Source of the DNA: Marinimicrococcus sp033875255
Lineage (GTDB): Bacteria > Pseudomonadota > Alphaproteobacteria > Geminicoccales > Geminicoccaceae
DNA: 13,703 bases
Assembly (NCBI GenBank): GCA_033875255.1
Contig: JAWZSN010000045.1
Span: 1 to 13,703 of the forward strand
Direction of reading: 5' to 3'
Below the pieces are notes generated by a model. It made no database searches. It saw nothing but the letters and a program-made list of their open reading frames with translations, and had not been told where the DNA came from. Of this stretch, positions 1 to 7,511 are shown piece after piece. Made by a program: the position numbers and the translations under genes. Every line of letters starts with the position of its first letter. The first letter of the stretch is position 1.

Positions 1-125
1 AGGCCGAGAAGCGCACCGCCGAGACGGTCGCCGCCTGCATCGGCAGCCTCCTCGACAGCTTTGCCCCCGGCGCGTGCGCAAACTACCTGACGAACGCCGG
101 CTACGCTTCGATCCAGGCTCATCCC
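1..125 (+). mobile_element. IS630-family transposase, C-terminal fragment
   Basis: Reading from base 3, the translation ends in a stretch (SLLDSFAPGACANYLTNAGY) that resembles the usual C-terminus of IS630-family transposases, where a 'F-x-P-x-E-C-x-N-Y-x-x-N-A-G-Y' type ending is common. Only about 40 residues are inside the window, so the DDE catalytic residues cannot be seen. The frame does not stop where an IS630 transposase normally ends. It stays open past 125 into DNA antisense to the neighbouring gene, which suggests that the natural stop was lost and that this is a remnant. It marks the left edge of the island. The family call rests on a short motif remembered from the family, not on a search. 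Confidence 0.6.
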
Positions 126-176
126 GCTTTAATCGGAGGCCCGGCCGTGGATCAGGAGGGTGATCGGGTGCGGAGC

Positions 177-1238
177 CTAGGGGACGTTGAGCTCGAGGCG
201 GTTTACCGGGTCTCCATCCGCTTTCAGTTGCGTCCAGTCGGCGGAAAGTCCGGGCATGTAGCTGCGCGCCATCGCCGGGTAGGAACCGCGATACCAAAGC
301 CCGCCCAACTCAACCGAACCGGTGTCTGCCCAAGCCTCGTCATGGGGCGTGTCAAGGAGCTCGACGGCGATGCCACCATCGGGCAGTCGCTCGATGCGGT
401 GGTTCCATACCATGCGGACGGGGAAGTCGTGGTGGCGGAGGAAATTCGCGGCGGAAGGCTCGATGCCGCGTTCCTCGTGCTCACGGCGCAGGATGCTGCC
501 GCGCTCGGCGCCCCATTTCTCCAGAGCGTCGACGATCACCTCGCGCCCCTCCACCTCGCCGTGACGGTCAAGGATGACGCCGGCAAGCGTATAAAACCAC
601 CCGCCCATGAGCCTGTCCGTCCTCTTCAGGGACTTCCACGCGGCTTCGAGTTCGGATCCGGCCCTGTAGTCCTGCGCAAGCTTGTTTCCCAGCGCGGTCG
701 GCGCCCCGAGCTCAAGTTTTGGCGCAGTCGGCGGCATGACCCAACGGAAATGGCAGTGATCGTCACCCTTCATTAGGTTGATCGGGATAACGACGTTTCC
801 GTCGGGGTGGTAGGTGGACGCACAGGCCTGATGGAACTCGTCGCAGTAGACGTGCCCCCATTGATGAAAGTCGGCGTCCTTCCAAGCCTCGGCGGCCGGG
901 CAGTAGTGGACGTCGAAACGCGTGTCGTACGGCTCGAACACGCCATCCGCGGCCATCTCGTCCTTCGCGATGTAGGTGCTGGCGTTGTCCCAGCAGCCGA
1001 TGAGGTTCTTCATGTTCACCTCAAGGCCCAGCGCGTGATGGGCCTCGCGCATCTCCGTGCCGCGCCAATGTCCGTAGGCGCGGAGACCGTAGCGGACCGT
1101 CATCTCGCCTTCGCGACCGTACCGCTCGATCGTCGCCCTCGTAAGATGCACATACATGCGCGAACCCGTCTTGAGGACACGCTTCATTGCCTCGACCAGG
1201 TCGTCCATCGACAGATCATTCGGCATCACGATCGACAT
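177..1238 (-). CDS. L-2-amino-thiazoline-4-carboxylate hydrolase-family protein, duplicated domain
   Basis: A 353-residue protein. Residues about 28-168 match the ATC hydrolase family (the AtcB type opens L-2-amino-thiazoline-4-carboxylate to N-carbamoyl-L-cysteine). The visible hallmarks are Y-C-P at 112-114, Y-C-D-E at 131-134 and K-G-D-D-H-C-H-F at 157-164. The second half (about 213-353) looks like a diverged copy. For example, CPAAEAW (113-119) aligns with TPHDEAW (297-303) and ASTYHP (140-145) with ARSYMP (324-329), at a constant offset of 184 residues. C113, C132 and C162 become T297, Y316 and N346, so only the first half keeps the cysteines. The ATG at 1238 is preceded by AAAGG at a spacing of 8. 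It lies 151 bp downstream of the triple-RidA gene on the same strand and is probably co-transcribed. No signal peptide is seen, so it is probably cytoplasmic. Family membership is fairly sure; the true substrate is unknown. Confidence 0.8.
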   Translation of the reverse strand: MSIVMPNDLSMDDLVEAMKRVLKTGSRMYVHLTRATIERYGREGEMTVRYGLRAYGHWRGTEMREAHHALGLEVNMKNLIGCWDNASTYIAKDEMAADGVFEPYDTRFDVHYCPAAEAWKDADFHQWGHVYCDEFHQACASTYHPDGNVVIPINLMKGDDHCHFRWVMPPTAPKLELGAPTALGNKLAQDYRAGSELEAAWKSLKRTDRLMGGWFYTLAGVILDRHGEVEGREVIVDALEKWGAERGSILRREHEERGIEPSAANFLRHHDFPVRMVWNHRIERLPDGGIAVELLDTPHDEAWADTGSVELGGLWYRGSYPAMARSYMPGLSADWTQLKADGDPVNRLELNVP

Positions 1239-1389
1239 TCTTTAAACCTTTGTTGTGTGAAACCTCCGGCTGCCCGGTGCAGGGAGCGAACTGTGAAGCC
1301 GGTCGACACCGGCCCCGGGTATCCTTGGTGGCGGGCGGCCGACAATGCGGACCGACGCCATGTCGCCCGCCATTCACGACCAAGCCGAT

Positions 1390-2622
1390 CTACTGCGTAT
1401 CGGGTTCGCTCATTGCGAAGGCATCGATCTCGATGATCATGCCGGGATAGGACAGGACTGGCAGGGAGATGCCAGTCGTGGCCGGTCCCGGCTCGGTGAA
1501 ATAGGAGGAGCGGATGAGCAGGTTCTCGTGCAGCTCGTCGTAGCCGCCCTGGCCTTCATACATCGTGGTGATCTTGCACACGTCCGAATAGTCGGCGCCG
1601 AGGTCCTTCAATATCGTGCCGATATGCGTCATCGCCTGATGCGCCTGGGCTTTCATATTGCCCGGGTCCACGGCGCGGCCCTGCTTGTCTATCGAAACCT
1701 GACCGCCAAGGAAGATCATGTCGTGGCACTTAACACCATGCCTGTAAGGCAGTTTGATTGTCCAGTCCCACAGGCTATCAGGCCATGAATGGCGGCGGGG
1801 CAGGCGGCTGCCGTCCTCGTTGAGCATTGCGACGACCTCGATCTTTATCATCTGGCCCTCGCGCGGGAAGGAAGGCAGCGGAATGCCTGTCGCAGCCGGT
1901 CCAGGCTCGCTGTAGAAACTCGCGGCTGCTAGCGCCCCCGGCTCGAAGTCCTCGAGGGTATCTTTGCCGACATACCAGCGATTGTGCTTGACGACGTCGT
2001 CGAAGCTCGCTCCGAAGCGCTCCAGCGCCAAGCCGATCTGCTTCATGGCCTGTTTTGTTTGTGCGACGATGTCGCCAGGGCTGGCGAGGCCGTTGCCATC
2101 CACTGCAGTCTGGCCGCTGACGAAAATCATCTTGCCGCAACGAACCGCGTTCGCGAAATGTCCGGGAAGCGGCGACAGCCCATCGCCGGAGGCATAGGTG
2201 CGCGGCAGGTCGGCATTGTCCGTCCCGCGCATGGCATAGCCTTCGATCTCAACCATCATGCCGGGATAGGACAGGTAGGGGACCGGCACGGCGGTAATCG
2301 CCGGCCGCGAATTCTCGGGCAGGGACGCAGCGACCATCTCCAAGAACGCTTGTTCGCCGATTGATCCGTCGTCGATGTAGAAGCAAAGAAGCTTCACGAC
2401 GGCGGAAAAATCGCAGTCGAGCTCCTTCAGCACGCGCTCAAAATTGGCCAGCGCGTTGGCTGTCTGAAGGCTGAGATCTTCGGGATTGAGAACTTGCCCG
2501 GTCTCAGCGATGTCGACTTGGCCTCCTATCCAGACCATCTGGCCGCATCGTACGCCATGCTTGTGGCTCACATGCACCGGCCAGTTCCAATGACCTTGGG
2601 GCCATGCGTGTCGCTTCTTCAT
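1390..2622 (-). CDS. Triple-domain RidA (YjgF/YER057c/UK114) family protein
   Basis: A 410-residue protein made of three tandem Rid domains at about 1-132, 138-267 and 275-404. Each has the Rid order: a G-V-R/K-C strand, a 'GGQV' or 'SGQT' turn (33-36, 169-172, 307-310), a helix, and a terminal P-A-x-T ... I-E-I/V strand (108-127, 242-263, 380-399). Ordinary Rid proteins are about 130 residues and form homotrimers with active sites between subunits, so this chain could fold as a covalent trimer. The residue matching the imine-binding Arg105 of Escherichia coli RidA is replaced in all three (I109, A244, T382), which argues against classic 2-aminoacrylate deaminase activity. The ATG at 2622 was chosen because AGGAG lies 7 bases upstream; an in-frame ATG at 2664 has no comparable site. 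It is the first gene of the minus-strand unit. Confidence 0.9.
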   Translation of the reverse strand: MKKRHAWPQGHWNWPVHVSHKHGVRCGQMVWIGGQVDIAETGQVLNPEDLSLQTANALANFERVLKELDCDFSAVVKLLCFYIDDGSIGEQAFLEMVAASLPENSRPAITAVPVPYLSYPGMMVEIEGYAMRGTDNADLPRTYASGDGLSPLPGHFANAVRCGKMIFVSGQTAVDGNGLASPGDIVAQTKQAMKQIGLALERFGASFDDVVKHNRWYVGKDTLEDFEPGALAAASFYSEPGPAATGIPLPSFPREGQMIKIEVVAMLNEDGSRLPRRHSWPDSLWDWTIKLPYRHGVKCHDMIFLGGQVSIDKQGRAVDPGNMKAQAHQAMTHIGTILKDLGADYSDVCKITTMYEGQGGYDELHENLLIRSSYFTEPGPATTGISLPVLSYPGMIIEIDAFAMSEPDTQ

Positions 2623-2662
2623 GTTTCCTCTCCTGGGTTCATCACCAATTAAAACAGTTTGC

Positions 2663-2691
2663 ATTTCAGTAAACTAAAGAATGAATGACAA
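2663..2691 (-). promoter_or_regulatory. Candidate sigma-70-type promoter for the RidA/ATC-hydrolase unit
   Basis: On the minus strand a TTGTCA box (2691-2686) is followed after exactly 17 bases by TGAAAT (2668-2663), matching 5/6 and 4/6 of the consensus. It lies about 40 bases upstream of the chosen start codon, in a strongly AT-rich spacer (about 2640-2780) that contrasts with the GC-rich surroundings. No regulator site is certain. A GTGT...ACAC pair at 2751-2767 (4-base arms, 9-base spacer) lies further upstream but is too weak to call. Confidence 0.35.
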
Positions 2692-2892
2692 CTAAGATTT
2701 TGATATTGGAAATAATTAAAATGTCTCGAATATGCAATGAATGTTATTGAGTGTATCTAGCAAACACCATCTGTCAGTCTTTGCGTTCATCGGAATTCCC
2801 AGAGTTGCCACGCGTTACGGCACATTGCGCACGTGAAGCATTCAGTCGGTTTGGGCGAGCAGAAAGGCGTGGATGAGCGTGAAGCCCTCCCT

Positions 2893-3629
2893 AATGTCTA
2901 GGCGCGAAGCCCCGCCTCGTGCGAGAGGAAGTCGTCGACGGTCAGGTCCGGGCAACATTTTCGGCACTCCTTGAGACATCTGGAGTTTCACAAGGAATGC
3001 CGGAATTCCATGACAGCAGATCTGCGGTGGACCAGCTCGCTCTTCTAGAATCCGGGAACGAGCGCGTAGTCCACTATGTCGGCAAGGTTGCCTGAAAGAC
3101 GCGAGTAACCCTCGCCGGGAAAAGTCAAGCACAGCGTTTGACCTGACGTTCACGTCGCCCTCGAACACGCGGGTCAAATGCATGCCAAGGAAAGGCAGGG
3201 CGGGATCGGATAGATCGGGTGGCTGACGATGACATTCCAAGCCAGTGGCAGACGAAAATATTCGCCGCGGGACGGTACGATCCGGTGTTCGGTCACAAGC
3301 CTTGAAAGCGTCGCCAGTCGGTCCGATTCCAAGCCCGCGCCGGCGACCAGCCTTCCCGCCTGCCAACTTTCGTTCGTTGAAGCGACATCAACGGCCTCGA
3401 TCGTCTCGCGCACGGTGGCCTGCGCGGCCTTGGGGCAAAGCTGTGGCTTGCAGGTGGCCCGGCGGAGTAGATACCGGCGTGGTTCACGCCGCCGTTGTGG
3501 CCGGTCTGGCGCCGGCCCAGCGCATTCTCCTTCTCTAGCAGGATCAGGCTGCTGTCGGGGTGAACCCCGAGGAGGCGCATCGCCGCGGTTCATAATACCC
3601 CCATCGATGACGCAGTCGTCGAGAATCAT
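2893..3629 (-). pseudogene. Decayed L-2-hydroxyglutarate oxidase (LhgO-like) pseudogene
   Basis: Pieces of an FAD-dependent L-2-hydroxyglutarate oxidase can be read in the right order but in different minus-strand frames. They are: a degraded Rossmann start 'DDCVIDGGI' near 3620-3600; 'GRRQTGHNGGVNHAGIY' near 3515-3465; 'RLVAGAGLESDRLA', then 'RIVPSRGEYFRLP', near 3360-3235; 'PALPFLGMHLTRVFEG' near 3205-3155; 'GEGYSRLSGNLADI' near 3118-3075; and 'LTVDDFLSHEAGLRA' near 2945-2895. At least three frame changes are needed, and stops follow 'VPGF' and 'EFRHSL'. The family is about 400 residues, but only about 245 codons of DNA are present. A block between the HAGIY motif and the AGL motif is therefore deleted. 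Intact family members oxidise L-2-hydroxyglutarate to 2-oxoglutarate at the membrane; this copy cannot. The best start is the ATG at 3629. Confidence 0.75.
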
Positions 3630-4020
3630 GTGCCGCTTCGGCTGCGAGTATTCAGCACGTGGCCCCCCTGTTTTCGCCGTCTCCCGTCCATCCAGGCCAG
3701 GTGACGCTTCCGGCATTTCTCGTTGACAAACGAAGCCTAGTGCGCTCCCTGTCTTCTGTCCACAGAGAGCAAGACAAAAACCGGGTCGCCCCCCAGATTT
3801 GCAGCTAAAGGAACCGCAGATGGCATCTGTCGAGGCGATTTCGTCGGCCGGACTCGTTCCGCGTCGCCACTGACAGGCGCAACGCGCGGTTCGAGCCAAG
3901 CGGGCCGACGCGCCACGGACAACTGCCTGCCGGGACGGTTTCGCGGAGCTGCTCGCGCGGCCGTCGGCAACGCGATGGCTCCGGACGAACCATGATAAGA
4001 AGAAATTCGTCTTCAAGTGC
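3630..4020. other. Gene-free stretch, no recognisable gene
   Basis: About 390 bp lie between the LhgO-like pseudogene and the regulatory region of the transporter operon. All six frames were read. Open stretches exist on the minus strand, but they are rich in Arg, Ala, Pro and Ser with no family motif, as expected of chance frames in GC-rich DNA. It may be further decayed coding DNA upstream of the dead oxidase gene, but nothing here identifies it. Confidence 0.4.
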
Positions 4021-4072
4021 ATCTAGAGAATGCCGATAAGTCGCATCAACAAGATGACCTTCTTGTAAGAAG
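3999..4072. promoter_or_regulatory. Two inverted repeats upstream of the transporter operon (candidate operators)
   Basis: At 4059-4072 the sequence CTTCTT-GT-AAGAAG has perfect 6-base arms, and at 3999-4014 GAAGA-(6)-TCTTC has 5-base arms. Both use the same AAGA/TCTT word and sit about 45-120 bases before the start codon of the substrate-binding protein. The first contains TCTTGTAA, which recurs at 12305-12312 upstream of the GntR regulator. GntR proteins of the FadR type usually bind short palindromes, so a shared operator is plausible. This is unproven. Confidence 0.35.
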
Positions 4073-4116
4073 AGAGATAAATCTGCAAATTCAACCAAAC
4101 TTGTGGGGGGCAATAC

Positions 4117-5679
4117 GTGAAACGAGATCTCAAAGGAATTCCGCGGCGCAGTTTCCTGGCCAGCGTTGCGGTGACCGGACTGCTGGTCGGTGCGGGAGCG
4201 CCGGGAGTCAGAGCTCAGGGCGAACAGGCTCCGCGCAAGGGCGGCAGGCTTCGCGTGGGCCTCAATGCGGGTTCGGCGAAGGACAGCCTCGATGCAAAGC
4301 ATGCCCTGACCGAAGCGGACATAGCGCGGCAGAACAACCTTTACGATCAGCTCCTGTGCTTCAATCCGGACTACCAGATCGAGCCGGGCCTGGCCGAAAC
4401 CGTCGAGGCTTCGGAGGGCGCCACCGTCTGGACGATCCGTCTGCGTTCGGGCGTCGAGTTCCACAACGGAAAAGCCCTGACGGCGCGGGACGTGGCGTTC
4501 ACGTTCAAATATCTGCTGGATCCCAAGCATGCCGCGCCAGCCGCCGCGCGCCTGAGCGACATCAACCCCAAGGGTATCGAAGTCGTCGATGACCTTACGC
4601 TGCGGTTGCGCTTCAAGTCGCCGTTCTCGGTCTTTCGTGACGTCGTCGCCGATCTTGGAAGCGCCGGCATACGCGTCATTCCCGAAGGCTACGATCCGGC
4701 CAATCCCGTTGGAACGGGCCCGTTCAAGGTGCAGAGTTTCGAGCCGGGGGTCCGCTCGCTCTTCGTGCGCAACGAAAACTACTGGCGTGCCGACGGGCCC
4801 TATGTCGACGAACTGGAGATGATCAACTTCACCGACGATTCCGCGCGGGTAAACGCGCTGCTCAGCGACCAGATCGATGCGTTGGCCAACTTGCCAGGCA
4901 ACCAGATGCGGATCATCGAGGCCAACCCCGCATACAAGCTCATCAACTCCGAGACAGGCGCCTGGAATCCCTTCACCATGCGCATGGATGTCGCCCCCTT
5001 CGACGACAATCGGGTGCGCCAAGCGTTCCGGCTTCTCGTCAACCGCGAGCAGATGGTGCAGCAGGTGCTAGCGGGGCAGGGCTCGGTCGCCAATGACATA
5101 TTTGCACGCTACGATCCTGGCTACGCGGCCGAGCTTCCGCAGCGGGAAGTCGATATCGATCAGGTAAAGAGCCTTCTGAAGCAGGCTGGCCAGGAAGGCA
5201 TGTCGGCCGAACTGGTGACCTCCCCGGTTTCGAGCGGTCTGGTTCCGGCTGCCGAAGCCTTCGTGCAGCAGGCTTCGCTCGCCGGCGTCACGCTCAAGCT
5301 GCGGCAGGTAGAGCCGGCTACGTTCTTCTCGCAATTCTTTCTGGTGTCGCCGCTGTCGCAGACCTATTGGGGAACGCGCAACTACCTGCTGCAAACAATG
5401 GACAACATGCTGCCGGACTCCGCTTTTAACGAAACCCATTGGGCGGACGACGAGTGGCTCAAGATCGTCAAGGAAGGCTTTCGGGAAGTCGACGACGCCA
5501 AGCGCGCCGAACTGGTGCGTGCCGCCCAGACCATCGAGTACGAGAGGGGCGGCTTCATCAACTGGGGCTTCTACAACAAGCTCGACGTGGTGAAGGCGAA
5601 CGTCGAGGGCATCGTTCCCGACAAAGGGGGCATAGCGCTGACCAGCTACAGCTTCCGCCGCGCCTGGCTTTCCTCCTGA
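4117..5679 (+). CDS. ABC transporter substrate-binding protein, family 5 (peptide/nickel type)
   Basis: A 520-residue periplasmic binding protein of the DppA/OppA family (SBP_bac_5), which captures a peptide or similar ligand and delivers it to the permeases encoded next. The N-terminus is a Tat-type signal: R10-R11-S-F-L, then a hydrophobic stretch to about residue 30 and a likely cut after V-R-A (33/34). The family signature lies at about 100-125 and includes V-E-F-H-N-G-K at 113-119 followed by A-R-D-V-A-F. The length is normal for the family. The start is GTG at 4117, with a GGGGGG tract six bases upstream; no better ATG is available in frame. It heads an operon, with the first permease starting 19 bases after its stop. 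The ligand cannot be read from the sequence. The adjacent C45 hydrolase and M24 remnant suggest a peptide- or amide-like compound. Confidence 0.93.
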   Translation: MKRDLKGIPRRSFLASVAVTGLLVGAGAPGVRAQGEQAPRKGGRLRVGLNAGSAKDSLDAKHALTEADIARQNNLYDQLLCFNPDYQIEPGLAETVEASEGATVWTIRLRSGVEFHNGKALTARDVAFTFKYLLDPKHAAPAAARLSDINPKGIEVVDDLTLRLRFKSPFSVFRDVVADLGSAGIRVIPEGYDPANPVGTGPFKVQSFEPGVRSLFVRNENYWRADGPYVDELEMINFTDDSARVNALLSDQIDALANLPGNQMRIIEANPAYKLINSETGAWNPFTMRMDVAPFDDNRVRQAFRLLVNREQMVQQVLAGQGSVANDIFARYDPGYAAELPQREVDIDQVKSLLKQAGQEGMSAELVTSPVSSGLVPAAEAFVQQASLAGVTLKLRQVEPATFFSQFFLVSPLSQTYWGTRNYLLQTMDNMLPDSAFNETHWADDEWLKIVKEGFREVDDAKRAELVRAAQTIEYERGGFINWGFYNKLDVVKANVEGIVPDKGGIALTSYSFRRAWLSS

Positions 5680-5698
5680 TCCCTATGGACGGCTAACG

Positions 5699-6643
5699 AT
5701 GGCTCGGATGGTGTTCCAGCGTTTCTGGACCGGTTTTTTCGTCCTGTTTCTGGTGTCGGTCTGCGTCTTCTTTGCGACGCAGATCCTTCCCGGCGATGCG
5801 GCACAGGCGATCCTAGGCCGCGATGCCACACCGGAAAGGTTGGAAATCCTGCGCGAGCAACTTCAGTTGTCGGGCAACCCAATCGTGCAATACTGGACCT
5901 GGCTGAGCTCGGTGTTGCAGCTCGACTTCGGTACGTCGCTCGCCAACGGCAGGCCGGTTGCCGACCTGCTCGGCGCGCGTATCGTCAACTCCCTGATCCT
6001 GATGGGAGCTGCGGCGTTGACGGGAATTCCCGCCGCCTTGATGATTGGCGTGATGACCGCCTACTGGCGTGACGGCGTGCTGGACCACGGCGTCACCGTC
6101 GTGACGCTGGTGCTTTCGGCGCTGCCGGAATTCGTGATCGCGACTTCGCTGATCCTGCTCTTCGCGACCGGGATCATGAAGGTGCTGCCGGCCACCTCGA
6201 CCGGGAGCCCGGTGCTCTCCTATCCTCTGCAGATGGTACTGCCCGCGCTGACGCTGGCGCTTGCGATCGCGCCCTACATCATCCGGATGATGCGGGCCAC
6301 TATGATCGACGTGCTGGAAAGCGACTACGTCCAGCATGCAAGGTTGAGCGGTCTTTCCGAACGCAAGGTCGTGTTCCGGTATGGGCTTGTCAACGTGCTG
6401 GGCGCCGTCGCCCAAGTCGCCGCGCTGCAACTGGCCTATCTGGCCGGCGGCGTCGTCGTGGTGGAGTACGTGTTCGGCTTTCCCGGCATCGGCACGGCGC
6501 TGGTCGATGCCGTGGGCAACCGCGACCTGCCGGTTATCCAAGCGATCTGCCTGTTCATCGCGGTCTTCTACATTGTGATCAATCTTGTGGCCGACGCCCT
6601 CACTGCGTTTGCCAATCCGCGGGTGCGCCATGCTGGACGGTGA
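5699..6643 (+). CDS. ABC transporter permease, DppB/OppB type
   Basis: A 314-residue inner-membrane permease, about the usual length for DppB-like proteins. A first hydrophobic segment (about 8-30) is followed by the periplasmic region typical of DppB proteins, with 'LPGDAAQAILG' and 'LDFGTSLANGRPV', and then by about five more membrane segments. The EAA-type loop that contacts the ATPase is at about 209-228 (D-Y-V-Q-H-A-R-L-S-G-L). Near the C-terminus is the characteristic 'VEYVFGFPGIGTALVDAV'. It pairs with the next gene to form the membrane pore. The start ATG is at 5699 with only a weak ribosome site, consistent with translational coupling to the upstream gene. Its 3' end overlaps the next permease by 14 bases. 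The family is certain; the substrate is not. Confidence 0.93.
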   Translation: MARMVFQRFWTGFFVLFLVSVCVFFATQILPGDAAQAILGRDATPERLEILREQLQLSGNPIVQYWTWLSSVLQLDFGTSLANGRPVADLLGARIVNSLILMGAAALTGIPAALMIGVMTAYWRDGVLDHGVTVVTLVLSALPEFVIATSLILLFATGIMKVLPATSTGSPVLSYPLQMVLPALTLALAIAPYIIRMMRATMIDVLESDYVQHARLSGLSERKVVFRYGLVNVLGAVAQVAALQLAYLAGGVVVVEYVFGFPGIGTALVDAVGNRDLPVIQAICLFIAVFYIVINLVADALTAFANPRVRHAGR

Positions 6644-7511
6644 CGTGCGAGCGGCGGCGCCAGCGCAGAAGGACCAAGGGTTCTGGCGGCGCATCGCCGC
6701 GGATCCGCGATGGTGGGTCGGGCTATGTCTTGCCGGAGTGCCGGTGCTGATCGCGGTGTTCGGGCCGCTGGCCGCACCGCACGGCCCCTTGGCCTATGTC
6801 GACGTTCCGTTCTCGCCGCCGAGCCCTGGCGTGTCCTTCGGCACGGACAACCTCGGCCGCGACGTGTTCAGCCGCTTCCTCTCGGGAGGGCAGTCCCTGC
6901 TGGTGCTGTCGACTCTCGCGACGATCCTGGGCGTGGTCCTCGGTGGCCTACTGGGCGCCGGCCTCGCAGTGGTGCGCGGGCCGGCTGACGAGGCGGCCAT
7001 GCGCGCCGCCGACGTGGCGCTGGCCTTTCCCGCCATCGTCCTGGCGCTGATGTTCCTGAGCCTCATCGGGCCGCAGCCTTGGCTGATTGTTCTGGTCGTG
7101 GCGCTCGGGCATCTGCCCCGGACGCTGCGCGTCATACGCGGTGCGGCCATGAGCGTGGTCGAGCGCGACTTCATAAAATATGGCGAGACGCTCGGTTTCA
7201 GCCGGTTGCGCACCGTCGTCACCGAAGTACTGCCCAACGTGGTGGCGCCGCTGATGGTCGAGTTCGGCATCCGCTTCACCTATTCCGTGGGACTGGTCGC
7301 CAGCCTGAGCTTCCTGGGGCTCGGCGTGCTGCCACCAAACCCCGACTGGGGAAACATGATCAATGAAACCCGTGCCGGGATAACCATCCAGCCGTGGGGC
7401 GTAGTCCTGCCGCTGGTGGCCCTGGCTCTGCTGGCCATCGGCTGCAACCTGCTTACGGACTGCATCGGCCGTGCCGTCGGGCTGGTGGAGGTGAGGCGCA
7501 AAGATGGTTGA
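6630..7511 (+). CDS. ABC transporter permease, DppC/OppC type
   Basis: A 293-residue inner-membrane permease. A first membrane segment (about 28-48) precedes the DppC hallmark 'FGTDNLGRDVFSRFLSGG' at about 70-87, then about five more membrane segments. The EAA-type loop lies at about 180-203 (D-F-I-K-Y-G-E-T-L-G-F), followed by 'SFLGLGVLPPNPDWGNM', which is standard for the family. I chose the ATG at 6630, which overlaps the DppB gene by 14 bases. A GTG at 6585 would add 15 residues without family similarity. The next gene overlaps its end by 8 bases, so the transporter genes are tightly coupled and were probably expressed as one message. Confidence 0.93.
   Translation: MLDGDVRAAAPAQKDQGFWRRIAADPRWWVGLCLAGVPVLIAVFGPLAAPHGPLAYVDVPFSPPSPGVSFGTDNLGRDVFSRFLSGGQSLLVLSTLATILGVVLGGLLGAGLAVVRGPADEAAMRAADVALAFPAIVLALMFLSLIGPQPWLIVLVVALGHLPRTLRVIRGAAMSVVERDFIKYGETLGFSRLRTVVTEVLPNVVAPLMVEFGIRFTYSVGLVASLSFLGLGVLPPNPDWGNMINETRAGITIQPWGVVLPLVALALLAIGCNLLTDCIGRAVGLVEVRRKDG

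Noticed and set aside
150..165. GATCA/TGATC inverted repeat just downstream of the ATC-hydrolase-like gene, considered as a terminator
   Set aside because: The stem is only five bases and no T-run follows on the minus strand.
147..776. Plus-strand frame continuing from the IS630 tail, considered as a fusion protein
   Set aside because: Beyond about 125 it is antisense to the ATC-hydrolase-like gene and shows no further transposase or other family text.
2751..2767. GTGT-(9)-ACAC repeat in the AT-rich spacer, considered as an operator for the RidA unit
   Set aside because: Four-base arms are too short to separate from chance, and no second copy was seen elsewhere in the window.
3805..5022. 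A 405-codon minus-strand open frame antisense to the substrate-binding protein gene
   Set aside because: It is a shadow of the high-GC plus-strand gene. It has no family motifs, and the plus-strand product has a full signal peptide and family signature.
5813..6694. A 293-codon minus-strand open frame antisense to the DppB-like permease
   Set aside because: It is extremely rich in His, Gln, Asp and Arg, typical of antisense reading through a membrane-protein gene.
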